From NCBI RefSeq assembly GCF_009831625.1, contig NZ_WUUS01000001.1, positions 537,493-601,492 of the forward strand: a DNA stretch of 64,000 nt, in the 5' to 3' direction. The stretch comes from Halobaculum saliterrae (GTDB taxonomy: Archaea; Halobacteriota; Halobacteria; Halobacteriales; Haloferacaceae). This document shows, piece by piece, positions 33,757 through 43,642 of the stretch. The notes under the pieces are model-generated. The model saw nothing but the letters and a program-made list of their open reading frames with translations, did no database searches and was not told the origin of the DNA. Numbering within the stretch: position 1 is the stretch's first letter; the number at the start of each line of letters is the position of its first letter. Made by a program: the position numbers and the translations under genes.

Positions 33757-35061
33757 ATGGTCGCTCTCGATCCGCTCTCGCTCCCGGTCGTCGGGGCGGG
33801 CGTCATCCTCGTGTTGCTCGCGGTCTCGGCGTTCTTCTCCAGCAGCGAGATCGCGATATTCAGCGTGGAGCGCTACCGCGTCGGCGCGCTCGCCGAGGGA
33901 GGCGGGAACGGCGCCGTGCTGGAGGCGCTGCGCTCGGACCCCCACCGGCTGCTCGTAACGATCCTCGTCGGAAACAACGTCGTCAACATCGCCATGTCGT
34001 CGGTGGCGACGGCGATCCTCGTGGCGGCGTTCCCCGCCGGCGTCGCCGTGACGGTGTCGACGGTCCTCCTCACGGTCGTCGTGCTGGTGTTCGGGGAGAT
34101 CGTTCCCAAGTCCTACGGGGTGGCGAACGCTGAGTCGTGGGCGCTGCGGACGGCGCCGACCGTCCGAGGCTTCCAGCGGCTCGCCGGCCCGGTCGTGACG
34201 GGTTTCGACTTCGTGACGCGCCGACTGAGCGCCGTCGTCGGCGGCGAGCCGGCGATCGAGGCGCCGTACGTCACCCGCGACGAGCTCGCGGCCCTGGTCC
34301 GCTCGGCCGAACGGGGCGGCGAGATCGACGCGGAGGAACGCGGCATGGTGGAGTCGGTACTGGGGCTCCACGAGATCACCGCCGGCGACGTGATGGTCCC
34401 CCGCGAGAACGTCGTCGCCGTCGACGTGACCACCTCGATCCGCGACGCGGCGACGCTGGCGGCCGACGAGCGGGTGACCCGGCTCCCGGTGTTCGACGGG
34501 TCGCTGGACGACACCCGCGGGATCGTGGACCTCCGCGATCTCGAACGGACGCTCGCCCTCGACGAGTCGGTTCCCGTCGAGCGGCTCGCGACGCCGACGC
34601 TGTCGGTGTCGACGTCCGAGCCGATCGACACCCTGCTGGAGCGGATGCAGGACGAGCGCGTCCGGATGGCGCTGGTCGTCGACGAGGACGGCACGGCCGT
34701 CGGCCTCGTGACGGTACAGGACGTACTGGAGGAGGTCGTCGGCGACCTGTTCGACGTGGGGACCGAGGCCAGCGTCCGCGCGGTCGCCGACGGCGTGATG
34801 GTCCGGGGAGACGTGTTCCTCGACCGTCTCGACGCCGTCTTCGGGACGACGCTCTCGACCGACGCGCCCGCGGACGCGGGAACGCTCGCCGGCCTCGTGT
34901 ACCACCGGCTCGGTCGCGTTCCCCGCTCGGGGGAGCGAGTCGACCTCGGGGGGATCGACGTGACGATCGAACAGATCGACGGCGAGCGCGTCCGGCGGAT
35001 GTTCGTTGAGCGAACCGGGTCGACGGGACCGCCGTCGGTCGGGGAGGGGTCTCCGGAATAG
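33757..35061 (+). CDS. CNNM/CorC-type transporter (DUF21, CBS, CorC_HlyC domains)
   Basis: A 434-residue membrane protein. The N-terminal DUF21 domain has three or four helices (VVGAGVILVLLAVSAFFSSS, ILVGNNVVNIAMSSVATAIL, VVLVFGEIVPKSYG). A tandem CBS pair follows (residues 190-330), with VMVPRENVVAVD, VTRLPVFDG and MALVVDEDGTAVGLVTVQDV. The CorC_HlyC transporter-associated domain forms the last 90 residues. The family is linked to Mg2+/Co2+ efflux, and CBS domains bind adenosine nucleotides. ATTTACG about 25 bp upstream of the ATG marks a leaderless promoter. Confidence 0.92.
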   Translation: MVALDPLSLPVVGAGVILVLLAVSAFFSSSEIAIFSVERYRVGALAEGGGNGAVLEALRSDPHRLLVTILVGNNVVNIAMSSVATAILVAAFPAGVAVTVSTVLLTVVVLVFGEIVPKSYGVANAESWALRTAPTVRGFQRLAGPVVTGFDFVTRRLSAVVGGEPAIEAPYVTRDELAALVRSAERGGEIDAEERGMVESVLGLHEITAGDVMVPRENVVAVDVTTSIRDAATLAADERVTRLPVFDGSLDDTRGIVDLRDLERTLALDESVPVERLATPTLSVSTSEPIDTLLERMQDERVRMALVVDEDGTAVGLVTVQDVLEEVVGDLFDVGTEASVRAVADGVMVRGDVFLDRLDAVFGTTLSTDAPADAGTLAGLVYHRLGRVPRSGERVDLGGIDVTIEQIDGERVRRMFVERTGSTGPPSVGEGSPE

Positions 35062-35091
35062 TCTTACTCCCGGCGGCGGACTCACGGGCAC

Positions 35092-36045
35092 ATGCCGCTT
35101 CTCCAGGGGACGGCGGTCGCGATCGCCGTCGACCTCGGGCTCGTGGCGGCGGCCGTCGCCGGCCTGTGGGTCGGGGCGAACTGGTTCGTCGCCGGGGCGA
35201 CGAGGCTTGCCCGTCGCCTCGGCCTCTCGGGGCTGGTGATCGGGCTCACGGTCGTGGCGTTCGGAACGTCCGCGCCCGAGTTCGCGGTCACGGTCGACGC
35301 GGCCGTCGCGGGCAACCCGGACATCTCCGTCGCGAACGTCGTCGGGTCGAACGTCGTCAACCTCGGGTTCGTCCTCGGCGGCGCGGCGCTCGTCCGGGCG
35401 CTGCCGACCTCCCACGACCTGGTGTGGCGCGACTCGGTCGTGCTCGTCGGCGTCACAGCGCTCGTCCTCGGGTTGCTGTGGGACCTCCGGCTCGAACGGG
35501 TCGAGGGGCTCCTCCTGCTCGGCCTCCTCGTCGGGTACCTCGCCGTGCTCGTCCGGTCCGGGTCCGTCGGCGGAACCGTTGACACGGCCACGGTGAGCTC
35601 GTTCGAGCGGACGGACGCCGCCCGGCTCGTCGTCGGGCTCGGGATCGTCGTCGGGGCGGCCCACCTGTTGGTCGGTTCGGCGGCCGATCTCGCCGGGGCG
35701 GCGGGGGTTTCCGACTGGGTTATCGGCGCGACGGTGGTCGCGCTGGGCACGTCGGCCCCGGAGTTCGTCACCTCCGTCGCGGCCGCACGCCGGGGACGCG
35801 CGGGACTGTCCGCCGGGAACCTCGTCGGCAGCTGCGTGTTCAACTTCCTGGGCGTCCTCGGGGTCGCCGCCGTCGTCGCCCCGCTCCCCGTGAGCCCCGC
35901 GGCCGTCTCGGGAACGACGTGGCTCCTCGCGACGGTCGTCCTCGTCGCAGTGCTCTTCGGCACGCGCCGCGTGCTTTCGCGCCCCGAGGGAGCGCTCCTG
36001 GTCGGAGTGAACGTCGTCAACTGGGTCGTCGACTTCCTTCGGTAG
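35092..36045 (+). CDS. Na+/Ca2+ exchanger family (CaCA, YrbG-like) antiporter
   Basis: A 317-residue membrane protein with ten helices in two inverted halves. The ion-binding alpha-repeats are clear: VVAFGTSAPEFAVTVDAAV (about residue 55) and VVALGTSAPEFVTSVAAARR (about 215), each followed by an N-V/L-V-G-S segment (VANVVGSNVVNLGF and AGNLVGSCVFNFLG). The acidic residue in each GTSAPEF is a calcium ligand. It exchanges Na+ or H+ for Ca2+. The gene is 30 bp behind the CBS protein, with its own possible TATA (TCTTACTC). Confidence 0.93.
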   Translation: MPLLQGTAVAIAVDLGLVAAAVAGLWVGANWFVAGATRLARRLGLSGLVIGLTVVAFGTSAPEFAVTVDAAVAGNPDISVANVVGSNVVNLGFVLGGAALVRALPTSHDLVWRDSVVLVGVTALVLGLLWDLRLERVEGLLLLGLLVGYLAVLVRSGSVGGTVDTATVSSFERTDAARLVVGLGIVVGAAHLLVGSAADLAGAAGVSDWVIGATVVALGTSAPEFVTSVAAARRGRAGLSAGNLVGSCVFNFLGVLGVAAVVAPLPVSPAAVSGTTWLLATVVLVAVLFGTRRVLSRPEGALLVGVNVVNWVVDFLR

Positions 36046-36101
36046 CTCCGAACCGTCCGGTACTCGCCCGGTTCGGGGGCCTCGATCGGCCATCCAGCGG
36101 G

Positions 36102-36614
36102 CTACTTCCGCACGTCCAGCAGCGCGACACGCTCGTGGATCACGTCCGAGATCGACCCGGCCGTCGCCGCCAACTCGGTGTCGTCGATGTCGAAGTACTC
36201 GTGAACGAGGTCCTCGTCGTAGTCGCCGAGCGTGTCGGCCGGCGTCACGTGGTCGCGGACGGCCGCCGCCGCGGCTTCGACTCCGCTGGCGTCGTCTCCG
36301 GCCTCTCGCTCGGCGGCCACCAGCACCACGACCGGCCCCTCGCCCTCGCTCACGCCCATCGTCAGCGCGCGGTCGATCTGCCGGCGGCCGGCGGCGTACA
36401 GCATGACCTCGACGCCGCGGTCGCGGGCGACGTTCTCGCCGCGGTCGATGGCGCGGTCGGCCAACTCCAGCGCGCGTTCCAGGTGCACGCGGTCGACGAC
36501 GTAGCGGGCGTCGAACGCCTGCACGGTGCAGCCGGTCTCCTCGCCGATCGCTGTCAGTTCGCCCAGGAACGCGTCGAGGTCCTCGATGGCCGCGGTCCCC
36601 TCGACGAGCTTCAC
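36102..36614 (-). CDS. cgi121: KEOPS complex subunit Cgi121
   Basis: A 170-residue protein starting [20 protein letters not shown]. The segments [40 protein letters not shown] and [11 protein letters not shown] match Cgi121. KEOPS makes the t6A37 modification of tRNAs reading ANN codons, and Cgi121 delivers the tRNA to the Kae1/Bud32 core. Its ATG overlaps the hel308 stop by four bases (ATGA), so it is co-translated behind the helicase. Confidence 0.88.
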   Translation of the reverse strand: MKLVEGTAAIEDLDAFLGELTAIGEETGCTVQAFDARYVVDRVHLERALELADRAIDRGENVARDRGVEVMLYAAGRRQIDRALTMGVSEGEGPVVVLVAAEREAGDDASGVEAAAAAVRDHVTPADTLGDYDEDLVHEYFDIDDTELAATAGSISDVIHERVALLDVRK

Positions 36615-39088
36615 GAGAAATCACCGAAGGTCGCCTGTCCGCTCCCGTCGTCGTCCGCGTCGCTTCCGGCGGTCGCGGCGGCCGAGGCGGTCGCGTCCTT
36701 CTCGACGCCGTCCATCGAGGGGTCCTGTCGGCCGACCGCCTGCAGGACGTTCTCGGCCGTCTTCTCGCGCCCGCGCAGCGCGCCGAGCACGACCGACTTG
36801 TCGGCCTCGCGCAGCTCCGCGCGCGTCTCGATGCCGGCCTCGAACAGCCGCCGGGCGCGCTTGCGGCCGACGCCGCGCACGCCAGCCAGGTCGAGCAGCT
36901 CCTCGCCCACGCCGTACTCCACGCGTTTCTTCGCCTCGCGAACGTCGAGCACCACGTCGAGGTCGAGCTCGTTCGCCAGCTGCTCCGCGGCACCGAGGAG
37001 CCACTCGGCGGTGTCGACCTTCCCGCGGATGTCGCCCGGGCCGACGCCGTAGCGCTCGGTGATGACGTCCTCGTCCAACTCGCTCGCCCAGTCCTCCAGC
37101 AGGCGCGCGGTCTTGAGCGCCGCCAGCCAGTCCTCCCACGCCACGTCCTCGAACTCCGAGGGCGCGTGCCCGAGGAACTCGTCCTCGCGCGCGTAGAACT
37201 GTTCCTCGTACGTCTCGCGGTCGCCCGACTTCAGGTACAGCTGGTACATGTCGGGCGTCCGTGCGACGAGGTGATACAGGCCGAGCGGGGTGATCGTCGG
37301 GTCGTCGCTGTCGGCCGACGCGGAGCCGTCCGCTCCGTCGGCGTCGCCGTCGGTGTCGTCCGTGTCGCCGTCGGCGACGAGGTCGCTCCCGGTGACGAAG
37401 CCGGCGTCGGCGGCGTCCTCGGGTATCTCGGCGGCGTCGTCGGCCACCTCGCCATCTTCCGCTGGGCGGCTCCGGCGGTTCGCGGTCACCGCGTCGGCGC
37501 CGCCGGAGTCGATCCCCTCGCGAAGGCCGTCGACGATCTCGGCGGCCGACATCGGGTCGAGGTAGAGCCGGGAGACGGTGTGCCCGATCCCCGTCGCGGT
37601 GAGCGTTCCGTCCTCGCGCTCGAGGAAGTCGTTGACCACGAGGTACTCCAGCACGCGGTCGGTTACCTCGGCGAGGCGGGCGTCGTCGCCCGTCTGGCTC
37701 GCGTACAGGGTGCGATCGAGGAACTCCAGCAGGCCCTCGCGCGTCGTCGCGAACCCGGAGGCGACGGTCGCGAGGACGTGCGTGCGGAGGGCGGGCTCGG
37801 CGGCGAGCTTCGAGCGGACGTCCTCCGGCTCGGCCCAGACGTAGCGCTCGAACAGTTCGTCCATGGTGTCGCGGTCCCTCGCCAGCAGGACGGCCTCGCC
37901 GTAGGGGTCGAGTCCCGGTCGCCCGGCACGGCCCATCATCTGGTGGACCTCCAGGGTGTCCAGCGGTTGCATCCCGCCGAACTCGCCGTCGTATCGCTTC
38001 CAGTCGCGGACGACGACGCGGCGGGCGGGCGTGTTCACCCCCGCGGCGAGGGTGGGGGTCGCGCAGATGCACTTCACGAGGCGGTCGCGGAAGGCGTCCT
38101 CGACGAGACTCCGGTGCTCGCTGGCGAGTCCGGCGTGGTGGAAGGCCGCCCCCTTCCGGACGCAGTCGGCCAGATCGTCCGACGTGTCGGTGTCGGACAC
38201 GTCGCGGATGTCCTGAGCCAGTTCCTCCAACGCCGCCCGCTCGTCGGGGTCGAGCCGGTCGGCGGTCACGTCCGCGAGGCGCTTGGCCGCGCCCTCGGCG
38301 TTGCGCCGGGAGTTGACGAACACGAGCGAGGAGCCGCGCTGGCCGTCGATCTCCTCGTCGAGGGCGTCGGCGACGAGCGCGGCCGTCTGCTTCTGTCCCT
38401 TCCCGACGGGCACCTCGCGCTGGCTCCCGTCGTCGAAGTTGATCGCGTTGCCGTAGTGGACGCCCATCTTCAGGTCGATCGGGCGCCAGTCGGACTCGAC
38501 CAGCTCGGCGTCGAGCCAGTCGGCCACCTCGTCGGCGTTGCCGACCGTCGCCGAGAGCGCGACGACCTGCAGGTCGCGGTTGATCCTCCGGAGCTTCGCG
38601 AGCGTCACTTCGAGGGTCGGGCCGCGGCCGGAGTCGTCGACGAGGTGGACCTCGTCGGCGACGACGCAGGTGAGGTCGTTCACCCACGGCGCGCCGTTGC
38701 GGACGAGCGAGTCCACCTTCTCGCTGGTCGCGACGATGATATCTCGACTCGCGAGCCACTCGCCGTCGGACTGGTAGTTGCCGGTGGAGACGCCCACGTC
38801 GATCCCGAACTCCTCCCAGCGTTCGAACTCCGTCTTCTTCTCGCTGGCGAGGGCTCGGAGGGGGACGATGTACAACGCCTTTCCGCCGCGCTGGACCGCC
38901 GACAGCATCGCCAACTCGGCGATGAGCGTCTTGCCCGAGGCCGTCGGCACGGAGGCGACGACGCTCGCGCCGTCGGCGACGCCCTTCTCGACGGCGTCGG
39001 CCTGCGGCGGATAGAACTCCTCGATCCCCTCCGCCTCCAGCGCCTCGGGGACGCCGTCGGGCAGGGTCGAGAGATCGGAGGGTCTCAT
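36611..39088 (-). CDS. hel308: DNA repair helicase Hel308
   Basis: An 825-residue Ski2-type 3'-5' helicase acting on stalled forks. Walker [14 protein letters not shown] (residue 47), DEVH (about 144), SATVGN, motif IV-VI elements [34 protein letters not shown] and [10 protein letters not shown]. The winged helix and ratchet domains follow; a helix-hairpin-helix tail contains [20 protein letters not shown]. An acidic insertion (residues 560-615, [16 protein letters not shown]) is a haloarchaeal addition. The C-terminus ends GQATFGDFS, resembling a PCNA-binding box. A TATA-like AGTTAAAC lies about 26 bp upstream. It heads an operon with cgi121. Confidence 0.95.
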   Translation of the reverse strand: MRPSDLSTLPDGVPEALEAEGIEEFYPPQADAVEKGVADGASVVASVPTASGKTLIAELAMLSAVQRGGKALYIVPLRALASEKKTEFERWEEFGIDVGVSTGNYQSDGEWLASRDIIVATSEKVDSLVRNGAPWVNDLTCVVADEVHLVDDSGRGPTLEVTLAKLRRINRDLQVVALSATVGNADEVADWLDAELVESDWRPIDLKMGVHYGNAINFDDGSQREVPVGKGQKQTAALVADALDEEIDGQRGSSLVFVNSRRNAEGAAKRLADVTADRLDPDERAALEELAQDIRDVSDTDTSDDLADCVRKGAAFHHAGLASEHRSLVEDAFRDRLVKCICATPTLAAGVNTPARRVVVRDWKRYDGEFGGMQPLDTLEVHQMMGRAGRPGLDPYGEAVLLARDRDTMDELFERYVWAEPEDVRSKLAAEPALRTHVLATVASGFATTREGLLEFLDRTLYASQTGDDARLAEVTDRVLEYLVVNDFLEREDGTLTATGIGHTVSRLYLDPMSAAEIVDGLREGIDSGGADAVTANRRSRPAEDGEVADDAAEIPEDAADAGFVTGSDLVADGDTDDTDGDADGADGSASADSDDPTITPLGLYHLVARTPDMYQLYLKSGDRETYEEQFYAREDEFLGHAPSEFEDVAWEDWLAALKTARLLEDWASELDEDVITERYGVGPGDIRGKVDTAEWLLGAAEQLANELDLDVVLDVREAKKRVEYGVGEELLDLAGVRGVGRKRARRLFEAGIETRAELREADKSVVLGALRGREKTAENVLQAVGRQDPSMDGVEKDATASAAATAGSDADDDGSGQATFGDFS

Positions 39089-39110
39089 TACCCGAGGTAG
39101 CGGGGTTCTC

Positions 39111-39120
39111 GGGTTTAACT
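39111..39120 (-). promoter_or_regulatory. TATA-like box of the hel308-cgi121 operon
   Basis: On the minus strand the sequence AGTTAAACCC sits about 26 bp before the hel308 ATG, implying a leaderless transcript. It is the only AT-rich segment in the gap. Confidence 0.5.
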
Positions 39121-39190
39121 TGTCGGAGAAGTCGTCGGATCGTGGCGTGACGGGCCCAGTGTGGCCCGTGGATACGGCCGGACCGTGGCG

Positions 39191-40066
39191 CTACGGCTCG
39201 TGAACGTGCCCGCACTCGGGGCACTTGACCTCCTCGCCGCGGACCTCCGCGCTCGCCTCGCGCACGTCGCGCATCACCGACGAGATCTTGTCCTCGGCGG
39301 CCAACTCCTCCTCGACGGCCAGATCGGCGCCCTCGACCTCCAGGAGGAACTTCGCGACCTCCGTCGACTCGTACATCACGTCGTCCAGGTCCTCGGCGGT
39401 GAAGAAGCCCGACATCGCGCCGTAGAGGAACGTCGCGCCGGCCTTGCGCACCTTCTCCTCGAAGGAGGCGCGCGCCTGGTTCACCGCCTGCGGGGTGTAC
39501 GTGTCGGTCATGAACGGAACCAGCCGGGGGAGGTTCTCGCCGATCTTCGTCATCTCGACGCCCGTCTCCGTCCGGAAGTCCGAGCACAGCCGCGCGATCG
39601 CCCACTCCCGCGCCGTCACGTAGGTCCGGTCGCGCAGGAACTCGTTGACGCGGTCGTACTCCGCGCGCTCCATCTTCTGGAAGCGGTCGTACTTCGCCAC
39701 GTCGTCGGGCACAGCCTGACGTGCCCCCGAGTCCGACGACTCGGAGCCGTCGTCGGGCACGTCGGCGGCCTCCTCGGCGGGATCGCCGGTGTCCTCGCCG
39801 GCGTCGCCGTCGTCCCCGACGTCCGGCCCGGGAACCGATCCCGATGCGTCGTCGTCGACCGCCCGGTCGCCGTCGGTCGCGGCCGCCTCGTCCGTCGCGG
39901 TCGCGTCCTCCGCGGTCGTTCCCTCGGTCGTCGCCTCGTCGTCCGGGGACGCGCCGCCGACCTCCTCGCCGGCGCCCTCGCCGCCGTCGGTGGCCCGCCC
40001 GTCGCCGTCCTCGGCCGCCCCCGCGTCGGGGGCGCCGCCGGCCTCGTTCCCCGCGTCCTCGGTCAT
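39191..40066 (-). CDS. Conserved haloarchaeal protein, acidic tail plus helical domain
   Basis: A 291-residue protein starting MTEDAGNEAGG. Residues 1-118 are an Asp/Glu/Ala/Gly-rich disordered tail. The conserved domain (about 120-291) starts YDRFQKMERAEYDRVNEFLR and includes REWAIARLCSDFRTETGVEM and FLYGAMSGFFTAEDLDDVMY. It ends in CPECGH, a single CxxC-type motif, which would need a partner to bind zinc. I think this is the DUF5806 family, but I am not certain. A helix with RxxxxxLCSDFRTETG recalls DNA- or RNA-binding helical bundles, though this is inference. Confidence 0.75.
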   Translation of the reverse strand: MTEDAGNEAGGAPDAGAAEDGDGRATDGGEGAGEEVGGASPDDEATTEGTTAEDATATDEAAATDGDRAVDDDASGSVPGPDVGDDGDAGEDTGDPAEEAADVPDDGSESSDSGARQAVPDDVAKYDRFQKMERAEYDRVNEFLRDRTYVTAREWAIARLCSDFRTETGVEMTKIGENLPRLVPFMTDTYTPQAVNQARASFEEKVRKAGATFLYGAMSGFFTAEDLDDVMYESTEVAKFLLEVEGADLAVEEELAAEDKISSVMRDVREASAEVRGEEVKCPECGHVHEP

Positions 40067-40202
40067 GGCGCCCCGTAGCCGAGCGACCGTGAAAAACCCG
40101 TCCCCCCACGCGTCCTCCGCCCGTCCGAGAACCGGCGGACGTCTCGGCACCGAGGAGCCGCCCGGCGGCACGCTTTTGTCCGGGCCCCCCGACCGTCGGC
40201 GC

Positions 40203-40571
40203 ATGAAGGTACTGCTGGGCGTCGGCGGGAGCGACGACTCCCTTCGGGCGCTCGAGGACACCGTCGAGCGCGCTCGGGCCGCCGGCGACGACCTCACGGT
40301 CGCGGTCGTCGAGAACCCCCGCTCCGAGCGCTCCCCCGAGGAGGTCGACGACCGGGTCCGAACGGTGCTCGCGGACGCGGGCCTCGACGCCCCCGTCCGC
40401 CACGTCGAGGGCGACGCGGGCAGCCGACTCGTCGCGATCGCCGAGGAGGAGGACTTCGACATGATCGCCATCGGCGGCGGCGAGACCAGCCCGATGGGGA
40501 AGATCAACCTCGGCAGCATCGCGCAGTTCGTCCTGTTGAACTCACACGTCTCGGTGAAACTGGTCCGATGA
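40203..40571 (+). CDS. Universal stress protein A family, short form
   Basis: A 122-residue UspA-fold protein. It begins MKVLLGVGGSDDSLRALEDT, then LTVAVVENPRSERSPEEVDD and a helix-strand DMIAIGGGETSPMGKINLGS with the GxxxxG-like nucleotide loop, ending AQFVLLNSHVSVKLVR. A CTTTTG box lies about 28 bp before the ATG at 40203. Its stop overlaps the start of the GNAT gene by four bases (ATGA), so the pair is one operon. USP function is generally stress-linked; the exact role is unknown. Confidence 0.87.
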   Translation: MKVLLGVGGSDDSLRALEDTVERARAAGDDLTVAVVENPRSERSPEEVDDRVRTVLADAGLDAPVRHVEGDAGSRLVAIAEEEDFDMIAIGGGETSPMGKINLGSIAQFVLLNSHVSVKLVR

Positions 40572-41128
40572 GCGGCGACCGCGTCTACCCCGACGAACCG
40601 GCCGGGCCGTTCGAGGCGCCGCCGCTGTCGTTCGTCGACGGCGAGGATCGCGACATCGAGATCCGACCGTATCCCGACGACGCCGACGGCGAGTCCGGCG
40701 AGGACGAGTTCGAGGCGCTCGTGGAGATGTACACCGAGTTCGATCCGGCGGACCGCGCACAGGGGATCCCTCCGGGTCGGGAGTCGGACGTGCGCTCGTG
40801 GCTGGAGACGATCCTCGGCGACGACGGGTACAACGTCGTCGCGTGGGACGACGACGCCGTCGCCGGCCACGCGACCCTCGTTCCCGACGGCGACGCCTAC
40901 GAGCTCGCCATCTTCGTCCTTCAGGCGTACCAGGGCGCCGGCATCGGCACGCACCTCATGGAGGCGCTGCTCGGCCACGGCGCGGCCAACGGCGTCGACA
41001 GGGTGTGGCTCACCGTCGAGCGGTGGAACCGCGCGGCGGTCGGCCTCTACAAGAAGGTCGGCTTCGAGACGAGCGACGCCGAGTCGTTCGAGCTGGAGAT
41101 GACCGCACTGCTGGCGGATCCGGCGTAG
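40568..41128 (+). CDS. GNAT family N-acetyltransferase
   Basis: A 186-residue protein. An N-terminal extension (SGDRVYPDEPAGPFEAPPLS) precedes the GNAT domain from about residue 30 (IEIRPYPDDADGES). NVVAWDDDAVAGHATLVPD gives strands 2-3, and AYQGAGIGTHLMEALLGHGA is a good Q/RxxGxG acetyl-CoA loop. VDRVWLTVERWNRAAVGLYK and KVGFETSD are the typical C-terminal elements. Translationally coupled to the USP gene. The substrate is unknown. Confidence 0.88.
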   Translation: MSGDRVYPDEPAGPFEAPPLSFVDGEDRDIEIRPYPDDADGESGEDEFEALVEMYTEFDPADRAQGIPPGRESDVRSWLETILGDDGYNVVAWDDDAVAGHATLVPDGDAYELAIFVLQAYQGAGIGTHLMEALLGHGAANGVDRVWLTVERWNRAAVGLYKKVGFETSDAESFELEMTALLADPA

Positions 41129-41197
41129 CGGTTCACGGGTCGGCCTCGGCGTGGGTGGCGATCGCCCGTCGCGTCCGGGCGCGTTCCGTCGCCGCGT

Positions 41198-41644
41198 TCA
41201 CACCGACAGCACGGGCTGGCTCGCGTACAGCAACACGTACTCGGCGGCCTTCTCCAGCACCTCCCCGGGCTCGCCGGTGAGCGGCTCGCGAGGGATGACG
41301 ACGAAGTCGGCGTCGATGTCCTCGGCGGTGTCGAGGATGACCGACCCGGGATGGGTGGTCTTGCGCTTCGTCGAGAAGCCGTACGCGATGGACGAGGACA
41401 CCTCGACGCCCTCCGCGCGGGCGAGATCCCGGACCGTGTCGGTGAACGCCTCGGTGTCCTCGGCGATCTCCGACCGATCGACGACCTCCTCCTCGATGGC
41501 GCGGACGACCTCCTCGCCGAGCACGTACACGGCGTGGACCTGCGCGTCGTACCGCTCGGCGACGGCGACGGCGTACTCGACCGCCGTCAGTGACTCGTCG
41601 CTCCCGTCGACCGGGACCAACACGCGTTCGACGGCCAGGCTCAT
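41198..41644 (-). CDS. Universal stress protein A family
   Basis: A 148-residue UspA-fold protein starting MSLAVERVLVPVDGSDESLT. It has the usual YAVAVAERYDAQVHAVYVL, DLARAEGVEVSSSIAYGF and DADFVVIPREPLTGEPGEVL, ending EYVLLYASQPVLSV. The usual G-2x-G-9x-G(S/T) nucleotide loop is partly altered (PREPLTGEPGEV), so ATP binding is uncertain. ACCTTTC about 26 bp before the ATG is a plausible promoter. It faces the USP/GNAT pair convergently. Confidence 0.87.
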   Translation of the reverse strand: MSLAVERVLVPVDGSDESLTAVEYAVAVAERYDAQVHAVYVLGEEVVRAIEEEVVDRSEIAEDTEAFTDTVRDLARAEGVEVSSSIAYGFSTKRKTTHPGSVILDTAEDIDADFVVIPREPLTGEPGEVLEKAAEYVLLYASQPVLSV

Positions 41645-41836
41645 ACGGGTTCCTGCGGCGGTTGGCGTGAAAGGTGTTCCCCTCGGGCGCGCCGCGATCC
41701 CTCGCCGTCCGCGGGTTCGGGACGTGCGTTCCCCGCCGTCGCGACGATCGGTCGCCCCGGGGACCTACGTGGCGACGGATGACTCAGGCACCGGAGGGTC
41801 ACTCCGGTGTCGACGGACTACTCTCCCTCCGGCGGG

Positions 41837-43642
41837 CTACTCCAGCGCCGACAGCGAGAACTCGAAGGCGGCGACGGGCACCTCCATGTCCCGGTCGACC
41901 AGCACCTCCGGGTGGAGTTCGCCGACGACGCCGACCGAGTCGCCGTCGACGACGACATCGGCGACGCGGCCGTCGAGGAAGCTGGGGTGCTCGGTCGCCG
42001 GCGTCTCCAGGTCGGCGTCGAAGTCATCGCAGACGGCCTGCAGCCGCGCCTTGGCGTCCTCGTAGGTGGCGTCGGTGCGCGCGAGCACGCCGGCGACGCG
42101 GCGGTCCTCGGCGACTCTGGTGTTCACGTCGTCGTCGCGGTGGGCGACGAAGCCGACCTCCGCGAGGTCCTGCGGGTAGCTCCGGTGGGTGTTGTTCTCC
42201 AGCACCTGCACCAGCGAGGGGAGCGCCCACGTCCGGAGCTGGGTGTAGTCCTCGCTGTACGGGCTGGTGATCTCCGCGCGCGGCTCGGCGCCCAGCGGCG
42301 CGTCCGCCAGGTCGGCGCCGGTGTCGCGCTCGTCGATGCGCATCCGGTCGTAGTTCTCACCGGCCGAGGTCATGTGGAAGTTCAGCATGTCCTCGAAGCC
42401 GAGGCCGATGAGGCTCGTGCGAACCGCACGCTCGAGCCGTGAGCGCTCGTGGCGGCCGCCGATGGTGCCGATGTCGGGGTACGTCGGCTCCAGTTCGTTG
42501 AAGCCGTACGCCCGGCCCACGTCGTCGACCAGATCCAGCGGGTGGAGCACGTCGACGCGGTACGGCGGAATCTCCACGTCGTAGACGGTCTCCTCCTCAC
42601 CCAGACTGTAGGCGGCGTCGAGGCCCGACCGTTCGAACAGGTCGACGACCGCCTCGCGCTCCAGCTCGACGCCGAGCATCGTCTCGATACGGTCGTGGGT
42701 GACTGACTTCTCGTCGGTGTCGAGGTCCGGCCGGATCAGCTCCGGGCCGTACTCGTCGGGGTACGTCGCGCCGTCCGCGTAGTCGATCTGCACCTCCTCG
42801 ACGGTGCCGCCGCGCGCCGAGAGGGCGTAACAGAGGACGACGCACATCTTGTCGATGGTCCACTGGTCGGTCCCGGTCAGCTCGATGAACAGGTCGCGGG
42901 AGTCGGTGTCGACCTCCGTGCGCTTCCCGTTGATCACCGGCGGGAACGAGAACAGCCCCAGCTCGTCGTAGATGGCGGGGTATCGGTCCAGATCCTCCAC
43001 GAGGTCGGCGTACGTCTCGCCCGTCTCGTGCTCGGCCAGCACCTCCGCGGGCGTCAGCTCGGCGTTCGCGTCCAGCGGGACGAACCGGTCGCCCTCGGGG
43101 TCGACCCCGCGGTAGGTGATCGTCTTCTCGGTCGCGGCGAGATCCGCGGTCGCGGCGTCGATGGTCCCCGACGGCTCGCTCTCCTCGGTGAGCGCCTGCC
43201 CCTTCAGCATCGTGAGGTCGTGGACGCCGATGGCGCCCTTCGCGCGCCCCCGTCCCATCGTCGCGTGCAGTTTCTCCTGTAGCTGGATCAGCGACTCCAA
43301 ACCGGACTCCCCGAGTTCGACGCCGCGGACGATCGCGCCGGTGACGTACGGGCGCTCCTCGGGCACGGAGGGGTCGACCTCGATGGTCCAGTCGGCGTCG
43401 TTCACGTTCGGGACGTAGACGCCGCGGTCGGCGCCGTACTGGTAGCGCAGCGAGCGCGCCACGCCCTCGACCGAGAGCCGATCCAGGCGGTCGGGACCGA
43501 ACTCGAACTGGAGCAGTCCGTCGTCGGTGTCGCCCTCGTACTCCAGCCCGAGCGCGAACAGGTCCTCCTTGAACTCCTCGTCGCTCTTGTCCTCGCCGGT
43601 CAATCCTCGAAGCTCGTCCGTGTCGATGTCGACGACTGGCAT
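41837..43642 (-). CDS. pheT: Phenylalanyl-tRNA synthetase beta subunit
   Basis: A 601-residue subunit of the archaeal alpha2-beta2 enzyme. It starts MPVVDIDTDELRGLTGEDKS. B3/B4 regions include VRGVELGESGLESLIQLQEK and HATMGRGRAKGAIGVHDL; the B5 and catalytic-like core have IPPYRVDVLHPLDLVDDVGR and YGFNELEPTYP. The C-terminal part has TSPYSEDYTQLRTWALPSLV and SFLDGRVADVVVDGDSVGVV. It supports tRNA recognition and editing for PheS. Its ATG overlaps the pheS stop by one base; no FDX-ACB domain is present, as usual for archaeal PheT. Confidence 0.95.
   Translation of the reverse strand: MPVVDIDTDELRGLTGEDKSDEEFKEDLFALGLEYEGDTDDGLLQFEFGPDRLDRLSVEGVARSLRYQYGADRGVYVPNVNDADWTIEVDPSVPEERPYVTGAIVRGVELGESGLESLIQLQEKLHATMGRGRAKGAIGVHDLTMLKGQALTEESEPSGTIDAATADLAATEKTITYRGVDPEGDRFVPLDANAELTPAEVLAEHETGETYADLVEDLDRYPAIYDELGLFSFPPVINGKRTEVDTDSRDLFIELTGTDQWTIDKMCVVLCYALSARGGTVEEVQIDYADGATYPDEYGPELIRPDLDTDEKSVTHDRIETMLGVELEREAVVDLFERSGLDAAYSLGEEETVYDVEIPPYRVDVLHPLDLVDDVGRAYGFNELEPTYPDIGTIGGRHERSRLERAVRTSLIGLGFEDMLNFHMTSAGENYDRMRIDERDTGADLADAPLGAEPRAEITSPYSEDYTQLRTWALPSLVQVLENNTHRSYPQDLAEVGFVAHRDDDVNTRVAEDRRVAGVLARTDATYEDAKARLQAVCDDFDADLETPATEHPSFLDGRVADVVVDGDSVGVVGELHPEVLVDRDMEVPVAAFEFSLSALE

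Noticed and set aside
33745..36993. A 1082-codon minus-strand open frame
   Set aside because: It runs antisense to the CBS-domain and exchanger genes and across cgi121 and hel308; composition is typical of GC-rich shadow frames.
36621..40403. A 1260-codon minus-strand open frame in another phase of hel308
   Set aside because: Extreme Arg/Gly content and no domain; hel308 and the 291-residue protein explain the DNA.
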